Shown one piece after another: positions 23,801-35,348 of a stretch of DNA of 64,000 bases. The stretch lies in NCBI GenBank assembly GCA_025618425.1, contig CM046852.1:7089566-7153565 (forward strand). The letters are read 5' to 3'. Below the pieces are notes generated by a model. The model was given only the letters and a program-made list of their open reading frames with translations. It did not search any database and was not told the DNA's origin. A program made the position numbers and the translations under genes. Origin of the DNA: Heliocidaris tuberculata. Its lineage: Eukaryota; Echinodermata; Echinoidea; Camarodonta; Echinometridae. The first letter of the stretch is position 1, and each line of letters opens with the position of its first letter.

Positions 23801-26535
23801 AAACAAAGTGTACTCAATGTTCACTGAAAGAATTACAGTTGTATTATAAGTTCATGTACCATGTACCCCTTGAGTCATTCATTTCATGTTTGTCTGTTAC
23901 TAGAATCATCCGATTGTCATATGGAATGAATTATTTAGTGCTCTTTCGTCTTATCGGTTGTGGGGGGGGGGGGGGGTGAGGGATGCACGGTCAAATAATT
24001 AAATGTGCACCTTATAACGATCTCTGTGACATCAAATGAAAGCATGCCTTCTTTTTGGTGATTATTAAAATGCAACCTGCCTTGATTATCCTCAATTTCT
24101 TTTCATTCTTCTACAATGTCCCCCCATTTTCATGGCATTTCTTTTGTTGTTATCGGACTCATTTCAAGATCACTTTAACATCTTATTGATATATTTGGAT
24201 TTGGTGCATAGTGTTCGGTTGGCAACAATAACCCCACAAAATGGTCTTGTGTTTTTACCTGTTAAATTATTAAGGACGAGGGGGGGGGGGGGGTTTCATT
24301 GCTTGCTAAAAAAAAAAAAAAAAAAAAAATATATATATTATATATATATATATATATATAACATGGTTTGACATAAGCCATAGCCCAAGATTACATGCAT
24401 ATTTTAGTCCATTTATTCCAACATTTCTTAGTGGACTCTGCCTCCTTTTTGAGCTAACTCTTTGTGGTTTAAGTGCGGCTATGTGGTGTAAGTGCGGCTT
24501 TGCACATTCGAGACTGGTTATGGTCGAGAAGAGTTTTGAATATGCAAAGTTACGACGAAAAGTTAGCGATTTAGTTAATTTTTAAAGCTATAAATCATCT
24601 CAGTGACGCGTTTTAATAATTTTCTCTGACCCCGATTAAATGAACGTTATTTAGCGAAAACTGTGCAAACTTATTTGTATAACTTGTTCATGTTAGGTCC
24701 TGACGGCTTTGTGAATATTAGGGAATACAGAGAACCACTGAAAGATGTTGGAATCCAATATTCGCCTGATCCGTCTGCATGATTGTTTGGAAATTCTCGA
24801 TATCTGTCTTTTCGTTTGGCAAAAATGATTGCTCCAGAGTTTGGGGATGTTTGAAAAGAAAACTGCTATTCGCAAAGCAATAGTGATATATTTGTCTTTC
24901 TTTATCGTTATAATTTATTTATTAACCTAATGCAACCCATCCGATGCATCCTTACATGAAGCTTATGTCATAAGGTCTTGGAGTGTTCGTCAAGATATGC
25001 CTTTGATAATGAGGATGACATGCCGTCAAAATGGAATGCAATGTACACGAACGTGTATGGTGTTCATACTGTTTTGGAACTTGTGAAGTGTTGTAGACGA
25101 AAAATATAACAAAAGTCGATACCATTCTAACGGACTTTAAAAAGATCAAATTTGAATAGAAGACACCAGGATACAAGATATGTACATGATTGTTTTAATG
25201 ACAGTCATTATTGTCTTATTAATTCATTATTTATGGGGGGGGGGGGGGGGTTGTCATTCCTGATCGTTTTTAAATTTTATTTTTTTAAACATTTACGATC
25301 CGTTCCATTTACATCATCGTAGATTCTTCACACTTTCTTTTAATTTTATGCAGTACAGGCACTATGCTGTTGTCCTGAATATGAGCATGACATATTTTTA
25401 TTTTTTGATTAATGCGTGTTTCCAAAACACCTCATATTTGAGGTAGGCCTACAGTCTTCGTAACGAAGATCCATTTAATATCATGCACACTATACCCAGA
25501 CATTTTCAATCGCAGTGCAGTTTCCTTTCCCTTGTATAGCCTACGTGGTTGTTTATCTGAGCTATATTTGTATGTGTGCGGTGCTTTCAAATTTTATCTC
25601 CTTTTTTTTTTCTTTCTCTCTTTTTGTTTTTGAAGTGCTTTATAGATGTTAAACTATTTGATCGTGTGAGTGTTCATCTAAAATATAATATGACAAAGCC
25701 AGATGTGAGTGAGTAGCAAAGCAAAAATCTAAATGTTGTTTTATCGAAAGTATTATCTAATTGTCTACTGTATATACAAATGTATTATGCGATGTTTATT
25801 ATATTCTTTATAATGTGAAGTAAATAGCAGTTACATATTTCGGGAAACATATTCAATCAGTTCGTTTGGTACATGCACGATGTGAAAGGAATAGGGAACT
25901 TCAATGTGCTTTTTTTTTCCCCCTTCTAAATTCATTCTATCAGTTCGTTTGGTATATGCAACATGTGAAAGGAATACGTTAACTTTAATGTGTTTTATTT
26001 CTACATTCATTCAATCATTAATTCATGCGTCCTCTTATTTATTCGTTCTGACCTTCATTCATTCATCTATTCATCCATTCATCCATTCGTTCATATAAAG
26101 CACCAATATTCGTCTGCAAAGGTGTATTATCTGTCGGAAACATGGACATTATGAACACCTCAACTTGATTTCATTCGAATTGCTCAGTCAGTGTGTGCGC
26201 CTCTGAATATGAGATGTCTTCGTTATTATAATAAGACATGCAATCTTGGGGAAGTGAATTTAATGATACATTGATGTAAGGTTTTTACACATGATATAAT
26301 TATTCTTACACGATAAGATCTTTCGAGACTTCTGTAGTAAGTGTGAATAAGTATGATTTGTGGAAAGATAAGTAGTAACGCTGATCAGCTTTCTGCTGTT
26401 CTGCAGACCTTCTTGGGGTTTTTTCTTGTGTGACGTCGATATATTTCCCTTCAAAGAGAGTAATAAAGTTTGCCATGAATCCTGAAACTTGTTTCAAATG
26501 TTATTATTGGTGAAGTAGATGCATTGTATGGTATA
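20873..26535. other. Intergenic AT-rich stretch, no gene recognised
   Basis: It contains poly-G runs at about 22498, 23961, 24282 and 25236, a poly-C run at about 23577, an A/TA tract at 24307-24361 and an (ATTC)n repeat near 26004-26095. No exon with a known domain and no tRNA was seen on either strand. Confidence 0.45.
26004..26095 (+). repeat. (ATTC)n-type microsatellite
   Basis: Irregular tetranucleotide repeats of the type attcattcattcatc/atccattcatcc. The apparent open frame across it is low complexity. Confidence 0.75.
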
Positions 26536-26854
26536 TCCCTGCCGGAAAGAACACAGTGTCCCACAGTGTGTTCACAGTGTGAAAAACAGTGTGAACTCAT
26601 TTTCACACTGTTAAATTCAAGCATTTTAATATTGTGAACAACATCTTCACATTGTGAGCGCGTAAATTCACACTGTGAAATCGAACATCACTATGTGAAT
26701 ACTGTGGTAAACCCCACTGTGGAGGTGTCCACAGTGTGAAATCTTCTTCACACTGTGCGTTAGGTTTTTAACATTGTGAATCACATCTTCACAGAGTCGA
26801 CTGTGTGAACACACAGTGAACCACTGTGGGACACTGTGTTCTTTCCGCCAGGGA
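26536..26854. mobile_element. Inverted-repeat element built from 'cacagtgtg' motifs
   Basis: The ends 'tccctgccggaaagaacac' and 'gtgttctttccgccaggga' are inverted. The interior is dominated by CACAGTG/CACTGTG words, which themselves form stems. CACTGTG-like words continue at lower density to about 28,110. There is no coding capacity. Superfamily unknown. Confidence 0.75.
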
Positions 26855-26885
26855 CAATTATCCAATAGAAACATAAATATTCAAG

Positions 26886-27004
26886 TCACACCGCCAAACC
26901 GACTCCACACCGAATCCAAATCGACCGATCTTCGGCCATTCGGAGTAATGAACTTTTTTTTTGTGCGGTCTGTTGTCGGTCTGGAGTCGGTCTCCTTGGT
27001 GTGA
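26886..27004. mobile_element. Short hairpin MITE 'tcacaccgccaaaccgactcc'
   Basis: 'tcacaccgccaaaccgactc' on the left is matched by 'gagtcggtctccttggtgtga' on the right, with an internal 'gaccgatcttcggcc' stem. About 119 bp, non-coding. Confidence 0.7.
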
Positions 27005-27032
27005 CTGCGGTATTACCGAGTGCTTCCACAAT

Positions 27033-27462
27033 GATGGTGTTTCACAAAGGCCCGTATTCACAAAGGAGGTTTAAACCATGGGTAAGGTTTAAACCTCCGT
27101 AAGCGTACTAAAATAAGCGTAAATAAGCGCACATTGCCCATGCGCGCGCTCAAAGAAAACATATGATTGGATCGGATTCAGTGCGCACGTACGCTTAAAA
27201 ACCCAAGGAGGGGGTTTAAACCATGGTTTAAACTAAACCCTCCTTTGTGAATTCGGGCCAATGAGTTCAGTTTGACTTAAAGTCGCGCTTAAATTCCTAG
27301 TTGCGTGCTGTATATTACGCGTCACCGCATTGGTCAGATCATGCTCAAGGGACGCCCGCTATTGGGAAGTCTATCAATGAGATTATGCGTTAAATACCGG
27401 ATGCGCATTGGGGCTTGCGCATGACTTTAAGTCCAACTTAAACTCTTTGTGAAACACCCCCT
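27033..27462. mobile_element. Outer hairpin MITE 'ggtgtttcacaaa...tttgtgaaacacc'
   Basis: 'ggtgtttcacaaa' and 'tttgtgaaacacc' form the outer ends. Inside them 'tgacttaaagt' is mirrored by 'actttaagtcc'. A second hairpin element (27049-27259) sits within its left arm, so this is a nested insertion. Confidence 0.65.
27049..27259. mobile_element. Inner hairpin MITE 'ggcccgtattcacaaaggagg'
   Basis: 'ggcccgtattcacaaaggag' is mirrored by 'ctcctttgtgaattcgggcc', with an inner 'ggtttaaaccatgg' palindrome near both arms. It lies inside the element 27033-27462. Confidence 0.75.
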
Positions 27463-28264
27463 GAACATTCCAAAACCACACTGTGGCCGCGCTCTTCTAT
27501 GTTCACTCTGTAATTCTCTTATTGTTATACTGTTACAGCATAATGTTTTCACATACTACATGTATTATAAAAGTGCTTGAAATCCCTACGTTGATCATGT
27601 TCACACTGGTGCAGACCCTCTGCGATTCTCTCTTTGGCCACAATGTACATGATATATATACTACAATGTAATCACAGCAATGTTGGTTAGAACATTGTCA
27701 TAGTATGGACAATGTTCAAACACTGTTTTCAGATGATTTACGCATCACAGTTTGACTTGTATGGATTCTACTGAGGAACTTCCTTTGTGTTGACTATGTG
27801 AAAACACTGTGTTCGCACAATGACACTTATTATGACCAAAGAATCACAGAGTACACACGCCACTAGTGTGGGTTGAAACATTTCCATAGTTGACTACCAG
27901 TATATGATAGTGTATGTGAAATAATTTCCAGTCTTCATTCTGTGAAACTGTGAAACCAGACAGAGAATCACAGTGTGGTTTGCGTACTACAGTGTGGTTT
28001 ATCGAATGCTTTCACAAAATTCAATATGTGAAAACACTAGGTTCACACTGTGTGCCAACACTATTATGACCTTTTATAGTGTTCAATATATGTGACGACA
28101 CTGGCCCGAATAGACCGCTGAGCACTATATAACAGAACTCAACTTTATCTTTAAGTAAAGTACACAAAAGCAAAGAATCTTAAACAAATTTAATAGTATT
28201 TCATCAAAATAGTCAATTTTTAATATCTCCTTGTAATATGAAATATATACACATGAGATGATAA

Positions 28265-29008
28265 TTATGTATTTATACTCTCTGGGGAAATAATAAGTTT
28301 AAATATATTATGAGAATACAATTTTACATCAAACACCATTTTGTTATCAATACATACATGTTTGTTATTGAATATTATTATGTTTGAAACACAATCATTC
28401 CATTTTGTCCTGCATTCTTCCATTTCTTGCCACACTTTCAACACTTCAACATAGAATGTTGGTACCTTCACATTGATCTTGGAGATATCATACTTACATT
28501 GAAAAATGAAAACACCACCAATTGATTTGCATAAACTATTGAAAAGCATCTTCCATTTCATTTGATTCTCACAATATATTAATCTCTTCATCCACATTAC
28601 CCGTTGTGCTTTAATAAAAAGTTCAAAATTTGTTACCCGTAAACCTCCATTTTCATAGTTTTGATACATTGTGTTTCTTTTTATTTTATCTTGTCCTTTC
28701 CAAATAAAGTCAATTGTAATTCTTTCTATTTCCACATAAACCCACTTCGGTACCACGATTAAAGATGAGACATATATCAATTTCGAAAGTGCATACGTTT
28801 TCAGAAGATGAATTTTACCTAATATGGTCAAATCTCTTTGCTTCCACCAACTCAATAACTTTTTTATTTTGCTTAGTATTTCTTTGTAGTTCATTTCTTC
28901 TTTAACCTTAACATCCATGGAAAAATATATTCCTAGTATCTTCACAACTTCCACCATATTCCACCCTTTTGGGGCAGAGTCCTGGTTTGTATTGGTTCCT
29001 AATCTCAT
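28265..29008 (-). pseudogene. L1/Tx1-like non-LTR retrotransposon ORF2, C-terminal fragment
   Basis: An open frame of 247 codons on the minus strand matches the region after the reverse transcriptase core of L1/Tx1-type ORF2 proteins. The pattern includes KILGIYFS, then W...RDLTILGKIHLLKTYALSKLIY, then FIWKG and NGGLRVTNF. This part normally lies near the thumb of the polymerase. The polymerase palm, including the YxDD box, and any endonuclease domain are absent; the copy appears 5'-truncated near 29,010, where unrelated repeat begins. The frame is intact over this stretch, suggesting a fairly recent insertion, but it cannot be autonomous. Confidence 0.75.
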
Positions 29009-29085
29009 TAAATTTGTCTTGTGTGTGTATGCTCGAGTATTTGTTAGTAGTAGGGCAGCTCTAGGGTGTACCTTTAATGAAAAAT

Positions 29086-29109
29086 ATCGTTATCGTTATC
29101 GTTATCGGA
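29086..29109 (+). repeat. (ATCGTT)n microsatellite
   Basis: About four copies of the hexamer tatcgt lie next to the 5' end of the LINE fragment. Confidence 0.7.
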
Positions 29110-29534
29110 AAAGGTGACCAGCCCTTTAGGTTTAAAACAAATCATTTTTTTTTTCTTCTCATTTTTCTCAAATCAATTTTTTTTATTCTTGAACATCAAA
29201 ATTGAAACATCAGATGTACATTCATATAAATAATCATATTTGAACAAGAAAAGGAGGGCAACAAAAAGTACTTGAAATAAGAAGCCTCTGAGAAACCATG
29301 GGTTGAAATAAATCTCTCTCGTGAATTCTGGCGAGAGAGGTCACGGGCGCTTGTTTTTCGGGAAAATGTGTGCTACAAATACAGACAACTTATGACTAAG
29401 GTCAATTCGAAATCTGAATCGGAGTATTTTATTGAATTAAAATCATGACAAGCGACGTCATAATAATTACAAAAAATAATTATACACACAGATCTCACTA
29501 CTACTAACAGACTTGAAAACAATGTGTAGTCTGA

Positions 29535-29712
29535 ATATATTTCATACCTAATAGTCAAGGATTGTAATTCCGAACAGATTGTTTCGGAATTACAATCCTT
29601 GACTATTAGGTATTTCATACGCGTGGGATTACGCGTATGAAAACCACACTTTTAAACAAAGGTTGTGTCTTTTTCCCATAGGTTTCACACGTTCGGAAAT
29701 ACAGTACCTTTT
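29535..29712. mobile_element. Hairpin element, family D copy 1
   Basis: 'acctaatagtcaaggattg' at 29547 and its inverse 'caatccttgactattaggt' at 29595 form a strong palindrome. The sequence then continues through 'cgtgggattacgcgtatga' to 'cacgttcggaaatacagtacc'. The same body occurs in inverse orientation at 36478-36645. Confidence 0.7.
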
Positions 29713-29714
29713 TC

Positions 29715-30042
29715 AAGTATTGTAGTTCATTCATTAATAACTGGTTAATGGATACCTCGTTACTAGGTCCCCAGGAAAGAAATATCCATACATTTGAATA
29801 ACTTTGTGAACAGGTTTATTGATTCAGAACACAACAATACTACGTGCATTGCACACTCTTGCCAACCAGTGTCATTAATGATTTATGACTATAGGTTAAA
29901 AGAGGTGCGCTGGAATTTCAGCTGCTATGCACAATGGCAATTGTTGTAGTCTGAATTGATTACTGATACACACAGATTTAGGTTCCAAGTATTGTAGTTC
30001 ATTCATTAATAACAGGTTAATGGAATACCTCGTTACTATAAC
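29715..30042 (+). repeat. Direct repeat pair of about 55 bp
   Basis: 'caagtattgtagttcattc...ttaataactggttaatgg.atacctcgttact' at 29715-29765 recurs at 29987-30042 with a few changes, about 270 bp apart. The cause is unknown; it may be part of a longer tandem unit. Confidence 0.65.
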
Positions 30043-30112
30043 ATATACAGCAGCTTTGGCAACTCTTGTGGAAATAAATACAATATGAAAGGAAATGAAA
30101 GAATAATTGTTA

Positions 30113-30406
30113 CTTAACTTAGGTTTAGCTTCGTGGCGCTTAAGAACGTGGGAAAGACGCACAGAGAAAAAAACTGCAAGTTTTGTATGTGCTTATGAAA
30201 TTAGAATCAGACATATCTGAATAAATATTTTTCATATTATTTTGCTTAAAATTGTTCAAATATTAGAATAATAATTCTACATTGTAATATTTTGAGTCTG
30301 CCTTTACAGAACAAAATTATGATTTTGAGCAAATTTGTCATAATTATGCGTTTTTCCCGCGTTCTTACGCGCCATGACGTTTTGCTAAGCTACCTTAAAT
30401 CAAAGT
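30113..30406. mobile_element. Hairpin MITE, family E copy 1
   Basis: The left arm 'ttaggtttagcttcgtggcgcttaagaacgtgggaaagacgc' is mirrored by 'cgcgttcttacgcgccatgacgttttgctaagctacctta'. Related copies lie at 47402-47651 and 47971-48251 inside a TRMT10B-like intron. Confidence 0.65.
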
Positions 30407-30437
30407 TCCCAAGAGCTGTCCTCCCTTTTATAATTTT

Positions 30438-30573
30438 TGCAAAGGTTGTGAAAATGTCTCCGCCGGGAATCGAACCCGGCAAATTGGCTTAGAACGACAA
30501 TGCCTTAACCACTAGACCACGGAGACGGGCCTGGCTTCGATCCCCGGTGGAGACATTTTTTCAACCTTTGCAT
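30438..30573. repeat. Inverted duplication around the tRNA-like gene
   Basis: 'tgcaaaggttgtgaaaatgtctc' on the left is mirrored by 'gagacattttttcaaccttt' on the right. The right copy also holds a degenerate T arm plus acceptor end ('ggcttcgatccccggtggagac') in the opposite orientation to the full tRNA. One full and one 3'-partial tRNA therefore lie head to head. Confidence 0.75.
30456..30526 (-). tRNA. tRNA-like gene, anticodon UCU (Arg) by position
   Basis: Read on the minus strand the 71 nt fold as a cloverleaf. The acceptor is GTCTCCG/CGGAGAC, the D arm GTCT/AGGC, and the T arm CCGGG/CCCGG with loop TTCGATT. The internal Pol III promoter is intact (box A TGGTCTAGTGG, box B GGTTCGATTCC). 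The anticodon loop GTTCTAA places UCU at positions 34-36. The anticodon stem has one mismatch (T30-C40), position 32 is G and the variable loop is four nt, so it may be a tRNA pseudogene or SINE head. Downstream on its own strand is only a TTTT terminator. It is embedded in an inverted duplication (30438-30573). Confidence 0.6.
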
Positions 30574-30599
30574 TCTATTCAAGTTTGCATACATGTTGA

Positions 30600-32139
30600 G
30601 AAATAAATAAGGAAACATGAAATATCTTATTTTTGTTGTGTCTTTGTCATTTATTTTGTTTCTTTGCTATGTACTTAACGGAATTACACTTTGCATTACT
30701 TCTGTGTGCAAACTGCTTTTGACATCACTCAGTTAAAACGTTTCAAATTCATCCATGCCTGACGAAATCATTACATAAAATATTTGGTATCATACGAAAG
30801 AGGATGAACTGACCTTTGATATGAATGATAAAAATCAATTCGGACGTAATCATTTTTCTAGTAACTGATGGGAAAAGTTTGGTTTCCTTATTTAAGAAAC
30901 ACAATGTATCTATATATAATGTGAGAAATTAAGAAAATACATGTAATTAGCATAGCTTCGAAGCTAATTCAAAGTAATTCTAAATACATGAATTCGTCAT
31001 GGAGCTAGCTAAGCATGCGGCGTGTCATTGTTCGAAACTCCAGTTTAAAATCTGAACGACCATCCAACTTGGAAACAAATCATTGATTATGGTACTCATG
31101 CAAGTACAAACATGTTGTCGGCAGATTAACGCGAATGAAGTATCTCCTTGACTGGGTTCAAATATCTTCGAAGTCATATTCAGCTAGATCTTACTTTAGA
31201 CGTTATGAAGACAATACACAATCATTAGATTGCAGAATTGACATGATCAAATGGTTCTGCGACACCTGCTCCGCGATCAAAATTAGCAGCATTATAGGTT
31301 TTTACCACCCCCCCCCCCCACACACACACACATACACACAATGCGTTGTCATTTACCATGATATACTGTGCCACCATCCATGCCATCGCAAGAATGACAT
31401 CATTCTCAAGGAGAATAACGCGAAAGAAACTTTCTTGAGTGAAACACTGACTAAGGACTTTGAATTTTGTAGGATTTATTTTGAGAGCAGGCCTAAGTGG
31501 CATGAGCCCCCAGCAGAGGCAGATACGGGAACTATACAAGAAGTTGTCATCATCTTTTACTTATTAGAGCGCTTGGAATCTTAACCGTATTCATCATCTG
31601 ATCATTAAAACTTAATTAAACGTGACTTTTTTTTGCAGATGCAAAGTCAGTTCTTCACAAAAGATATAGCTGGATTTCGGTTTGTTGATATGACAAACAT
31701 AATGCGGACACACACCAATTTAATCTAGATTCACAAGATCGACAATGCAACTTTTTGCGTGTCATTTCGAGATAGTGGTATAATTGAGCGCGAATGAAGA
31801 CAAGTATACGTACGGATATGCCTCACATCTGGAAAGAATACTTCCTTTAGTCCTTTGCTCCATGGAACATTGAGAATTTATTTCGCATGACCATGATGAC
31901 AGACGAAGGCGATTGATGCATGGAAATGAATCGTGCATACGACAGTTTAGGGAACTCCTGCAAGAAACATAACGACATGCAGTGAATGAATACGAGAAAA
32001 CGTTTTTAGATCTCTTGTACTACACAAGGTGGAGCAAGATAGACATTGCATCCATAATCTAACACAAATTTAAGTTGTTTCACTGTGACTAGCTGAGTGA
32101 ATTCTTATGAAGACGAGCAGTTAGTTAAAAGTCATCACG
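30600..32139. other. 5' flank of the GPCR, no gene recognised
   Basis: AT-rich sequence with a short (C)n(CA)n tract at 31305-31340. An open frame of 149 codons crosses it at 31135-31584 but is interrupted by the CA-derived low-complexity stretch and has no known domain. Confidence 0.4.
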
Positions 32140-33077
32140 ATGGTATATCAAGAAATGGGGTCAAACACAACGTCATTTGATTTTGATGTATCCTTTGCGA
32201 TGGCATGTATTAATTTCCTGATGACACCCGTAGGTATAATTGGAAACAGTCTCGTGCTCGCGGCTGTGATTCTCTCAGACAGGCTTCGAACAAAGACGAA
32301 TGCTTTTGTAGCCTGTTTAGCTGCCACAGATCTTCTGAACTGTTCTTTCTTTCCATTCCAAGCGCTCGCGTCTCTCAGCCGCAATGGCCCGCCAGATATA
32401 GGATTTTTCTGCGAAGCTGCAGGATTCGTTGCACCACGACGGTACTAGCAAGTGTCAATATCTTGACAATGATTGCCGTAAATCGGTGGGTAGAAGTTTC
32501 GCGACCTGCGAGCACGTACAATCGTTGGTATACTAGAAGAAACATCACCCTTATAATCATCTTAAGTTGGAGTCATCCATTGCTTGTTGCCATCGTACCT
32601 CAGATTGTTGGCATAGCCAACCTGGGTTACTCCGAATTCTTCAAGTTATGTACATGGACAGATGATCCAGTGGGCGATACATACTTGGCCATAGCAATGG
32701 CGATTCCAATGATATTTGGCTTTGGTATAGTCACATGCGCGTACGCCATCATCGCTTGGGAAGTCTCCAAACGAAATCGCCAGGTCGCGCCTGTCGGAGG
32801 TCGAGCATTGAGGGTCACCCAAACTCTTGCAGCCGTCGTCGGCATTTTCTTCGTCTGCGTCATGACATTCGTAGCTTGTGCTATGATTAAGACATCAAGC
32901 AAAGTCCCTTTCCTCTGCGGAGCTGCCATCATCCTCGGTAACTCCATCATCAATCCGTTCATATATGCCTTCCAGCACCCTGTGTTTAAGCGCACTCTCA
33001 GGTGCATCTTTTTGTGCCGTTTGCGAGATATTCCCGAACCATCTCGTGAGTTAAGATTCATCCTGCAACGCCTGTAA
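32140..33077 (+). pseudogene. Single-exon rhodopsin-like GPCR with one frameshift
   Basis: Two frames together give a seven-helix receptor of about 310 residues. The first (32140 to about 32432) has TM1 GNSLVLAAVI, TM2 ACLAATDLLNC and the Cys of extracellular loop 1 (GFFCEAAGFV). The second (from about 32433 to 33077) resumes in TM3 with SVNILTMIAVNRW, then TM4 IILSWSHPLL, TM5, TM6 and TM7 NSIINPFIYAF. The break is at 32431-32433 and is consistent with loss of one base. NRW stands at the DRY position, TM6 lacks CWxP, and TM7 keeps NPxxY as NPFIY. Large single-exon rhodopsin-type families are known in sea urchins. It could be a young pseudogene, a segregating null allele or an assembly error. 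The ligand is unknown. Confidence 0.8.
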
Positions 33078-33167
33078 ATTGTCAAGAAGTGATAGGGGGA
33101 AAAAAAAGAAAGACACGATTTGCGTCACCACTGAAACTTGGAACTTGTTATGAAAATTACTATCATT

Positions 33168-33197
33168 ATTTTTTTTTTTTTTTTTGGGGGGGGGGGG
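33168..33197 (+). repeat. (T)n(G)n homopolymer junction
   Basis: About 18 T followed by about 12 G, just after the GPCR stop codon. It is of the same type as other poly-G tracts in the window. Confidence 0.8.
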
Positions 33198-33249
33198 CGC
33201 TGGTTAATAGAATGATGTAATATTCGTTGGCCGTAGGTCAATCTTCTTT

Positions 33250-34500
33250 CTTATTTTTGCTAACTTCTGTCAAGATCAGTCATAAGGGAATGCTGGTTGA
33301 AAGCCAGTCTACAGTGCCATTAGAATCATTGGGAGAATGGTGGATGCTGCAACTGGGGACTACATGGTCGATGGTCTGAGTTTCGCCGCATTCACAGATG
33401 TTAGATGGCTCAGCTAGCTCCTATTTTGTGGAGGTAGTAGGGTAGTACTTAGCGCGACAAAGGAGTGCTGTGATAACTCCTTGGTGCGACCAACACCTGA
33501 TTTGAGTCTCTTCAGGTTTATCGTGGCCAGATGGTTTGTTTGAAGGTCTACTGATATACTGTCGCAGTGCTGAGGTGGAAGAGTCCCACCATTCGGTCAA
33601 TCAATCAATGAGCCATGAGAGCTTGTAGGGGTGCTGAAATATCAGATTTGACATGTTTGAGACGTCAATTACAAATGCCTGCAGGAGATCTTCTGCTTGA
33701 AGTAGGCTGGGTCAGTCTATGATCCCCGGCTTTGCGACAGCTTCATCTTCGCAAAATCACGACGTAGATCAGCAGGTGCTATCCCTAACAAGATGGTAGA
33801 TTGTCAAGAGGGTGGCTGTTAATATGCCGCTGACATGTCTCATGGCAGAGCTGAGGACAAATTCGATGTTCTTGGTGTGTTGATTGTGACCCCAGGCTGG
33901 TGAAGCATTATTCTGCAGTATAGAGTAAGCCAGAGATAAGGTTGGGTGTGGATCAGGTATTATAAGACGCGTCCCAGCTGGTGTCAGCATGTTTCCTTTC
34001 CAAGTTGACAAGGCGGGCCTCGGTCTTCAAATGGTCTTGGATTTGACAGACTGCGTCTGATGAGGGAAGGTAAGAATGCGGTCCAGGACAACACCAAGAT
34101 ACTTGGGAGTTGATTCGAACTTCAGCCTCCCACCATTCAGGGAGAGGTTCAGGGTCGTATAAGCACATCTGTTTTCTAGATAGAAGAGGGAGAAAACGGT
34201 CTTGGGCAAGCTTAATTTAAAGGTGCCACTCTTGGAGGTAGCTGCTCATGTTAACAAGGCATTTCTGAAGAATAGATTCGATGACATGAAAAGAATTGTC
34301 ATCATGAGTGCCGAGAGCCGATGCATCTGCGTAGGTGCACTGCGAACTATCACCAGATGGCATGTCGGCTGTGTAAATAATTACTGAACAGCACAGGGGC
34401 AGTGTTAGAATTCCAAAGAATTTTTTGTCTCCGACATTTAATTTAACTCTTGTGTCTGTGAGAGACTTTAAACAAAAGATAAGGACTTTGGTAATCATCC
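33250..34500 (-). pseudogene. Degenerate jockey-like non-LTR reverse transcriptase
   Basis: Minus-strand fragments in several frames follow the usual order of this family. First comes 'NIYTADMPS...YADxSAL' (about 34,400-34,300), then 'ESILQKCLVNMSSYLQEW', then 'KTVFSLFYLENR' and 'LKFESTPKYLGVVLDR' (about 34,200-34,080). These are followed by 'AWGHNQHTKNIE...SAMRHVSG' (about 33,900-33,830), and by weak 'WWDSST' and 'HQGVITALLC' remnants to about 33,400. Frameshifts and stops separate the blocks, and the palm-domain acidic pair appears altered (YADASAL where YADD is usual). It is an old, dead copy of the catalytic to thumb region; no endonuclease or ORF1 is visible. Confidence 0.75.
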
Positions 34501-34913
34501 GTAACCTACAGCATGACCAGGATGATCGTAGCCACGACTACCATCGGGATATTTTTGTCAGGCTTTTACACTATAAAGTCTTCAGGCCTACTGGCTATAA
34601 GAATTCCTTGAGAAATTCCATTACTTTTATCATTCAAGGTATGCCTATGAACAACAGATTAATAATGATATTGTAAAGTTGGTTGCGTTCAGTAACGTAC
34701 ATGGGTCTGTGTTCGCTCTCCCAGACCAAATCGCGAAGATTCTACGCATTTGATAGTGTGATCTTTGTGATTCTTCATTATGATTTTTTGTCTTTCATCT
34801 ATATTTCGTAAATTAGCAGTTGATGGGTAATGAAAAGAAATCTGTTTTACGCTTAGTGGATAAGCATGTTAATTATTAGCTAAAGGAAGGATTTTCTTTA
34901 TATATTGTGGAAG

Positions 34914-35313
34914 AGATGGACTATGAGACGGTCGTAGCTTTTATCCTCTTTTATTTGTCGTCAAGCTTTTGATCTATATGATCTTCATCAGGACTGTATA
35001 AAAACACAAAATGATGGTGTTTTTATTCAGTCATGCATGATAAAGATCATATAGATCGAAAGCTTGACGACAAATAAAGGAGGATAAAAGCTACGACCGT
35101 CTCATAGTCAGGGTGTGCCCCCCCCCCTGTTTGGAAGAAAAGTATACATTGTGTCCCCCTTTTTTGATTGTGCCCCCCCCCCCTTTAGAACGAAAACCTT
35201 TTTTTTTTTTTTTTTTTTTTTTTGCTTATCAGAGAATTATGGAGGGGAACGGGCCCCCATACCCCCCCCCCCCCACTGAGCGAATTTTGGAGAGCTGGCG
35301 AAATTTTTTTTAT

Positions 35314-35348
<35 letters not shown>

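Noticed and set aside
31135..31584. Frame of 149 codons
   Set aside because: It includes a C/CA repeat-derived His/Pro/Thr stretch, has no known domain, and no splice or family evidence supports it.
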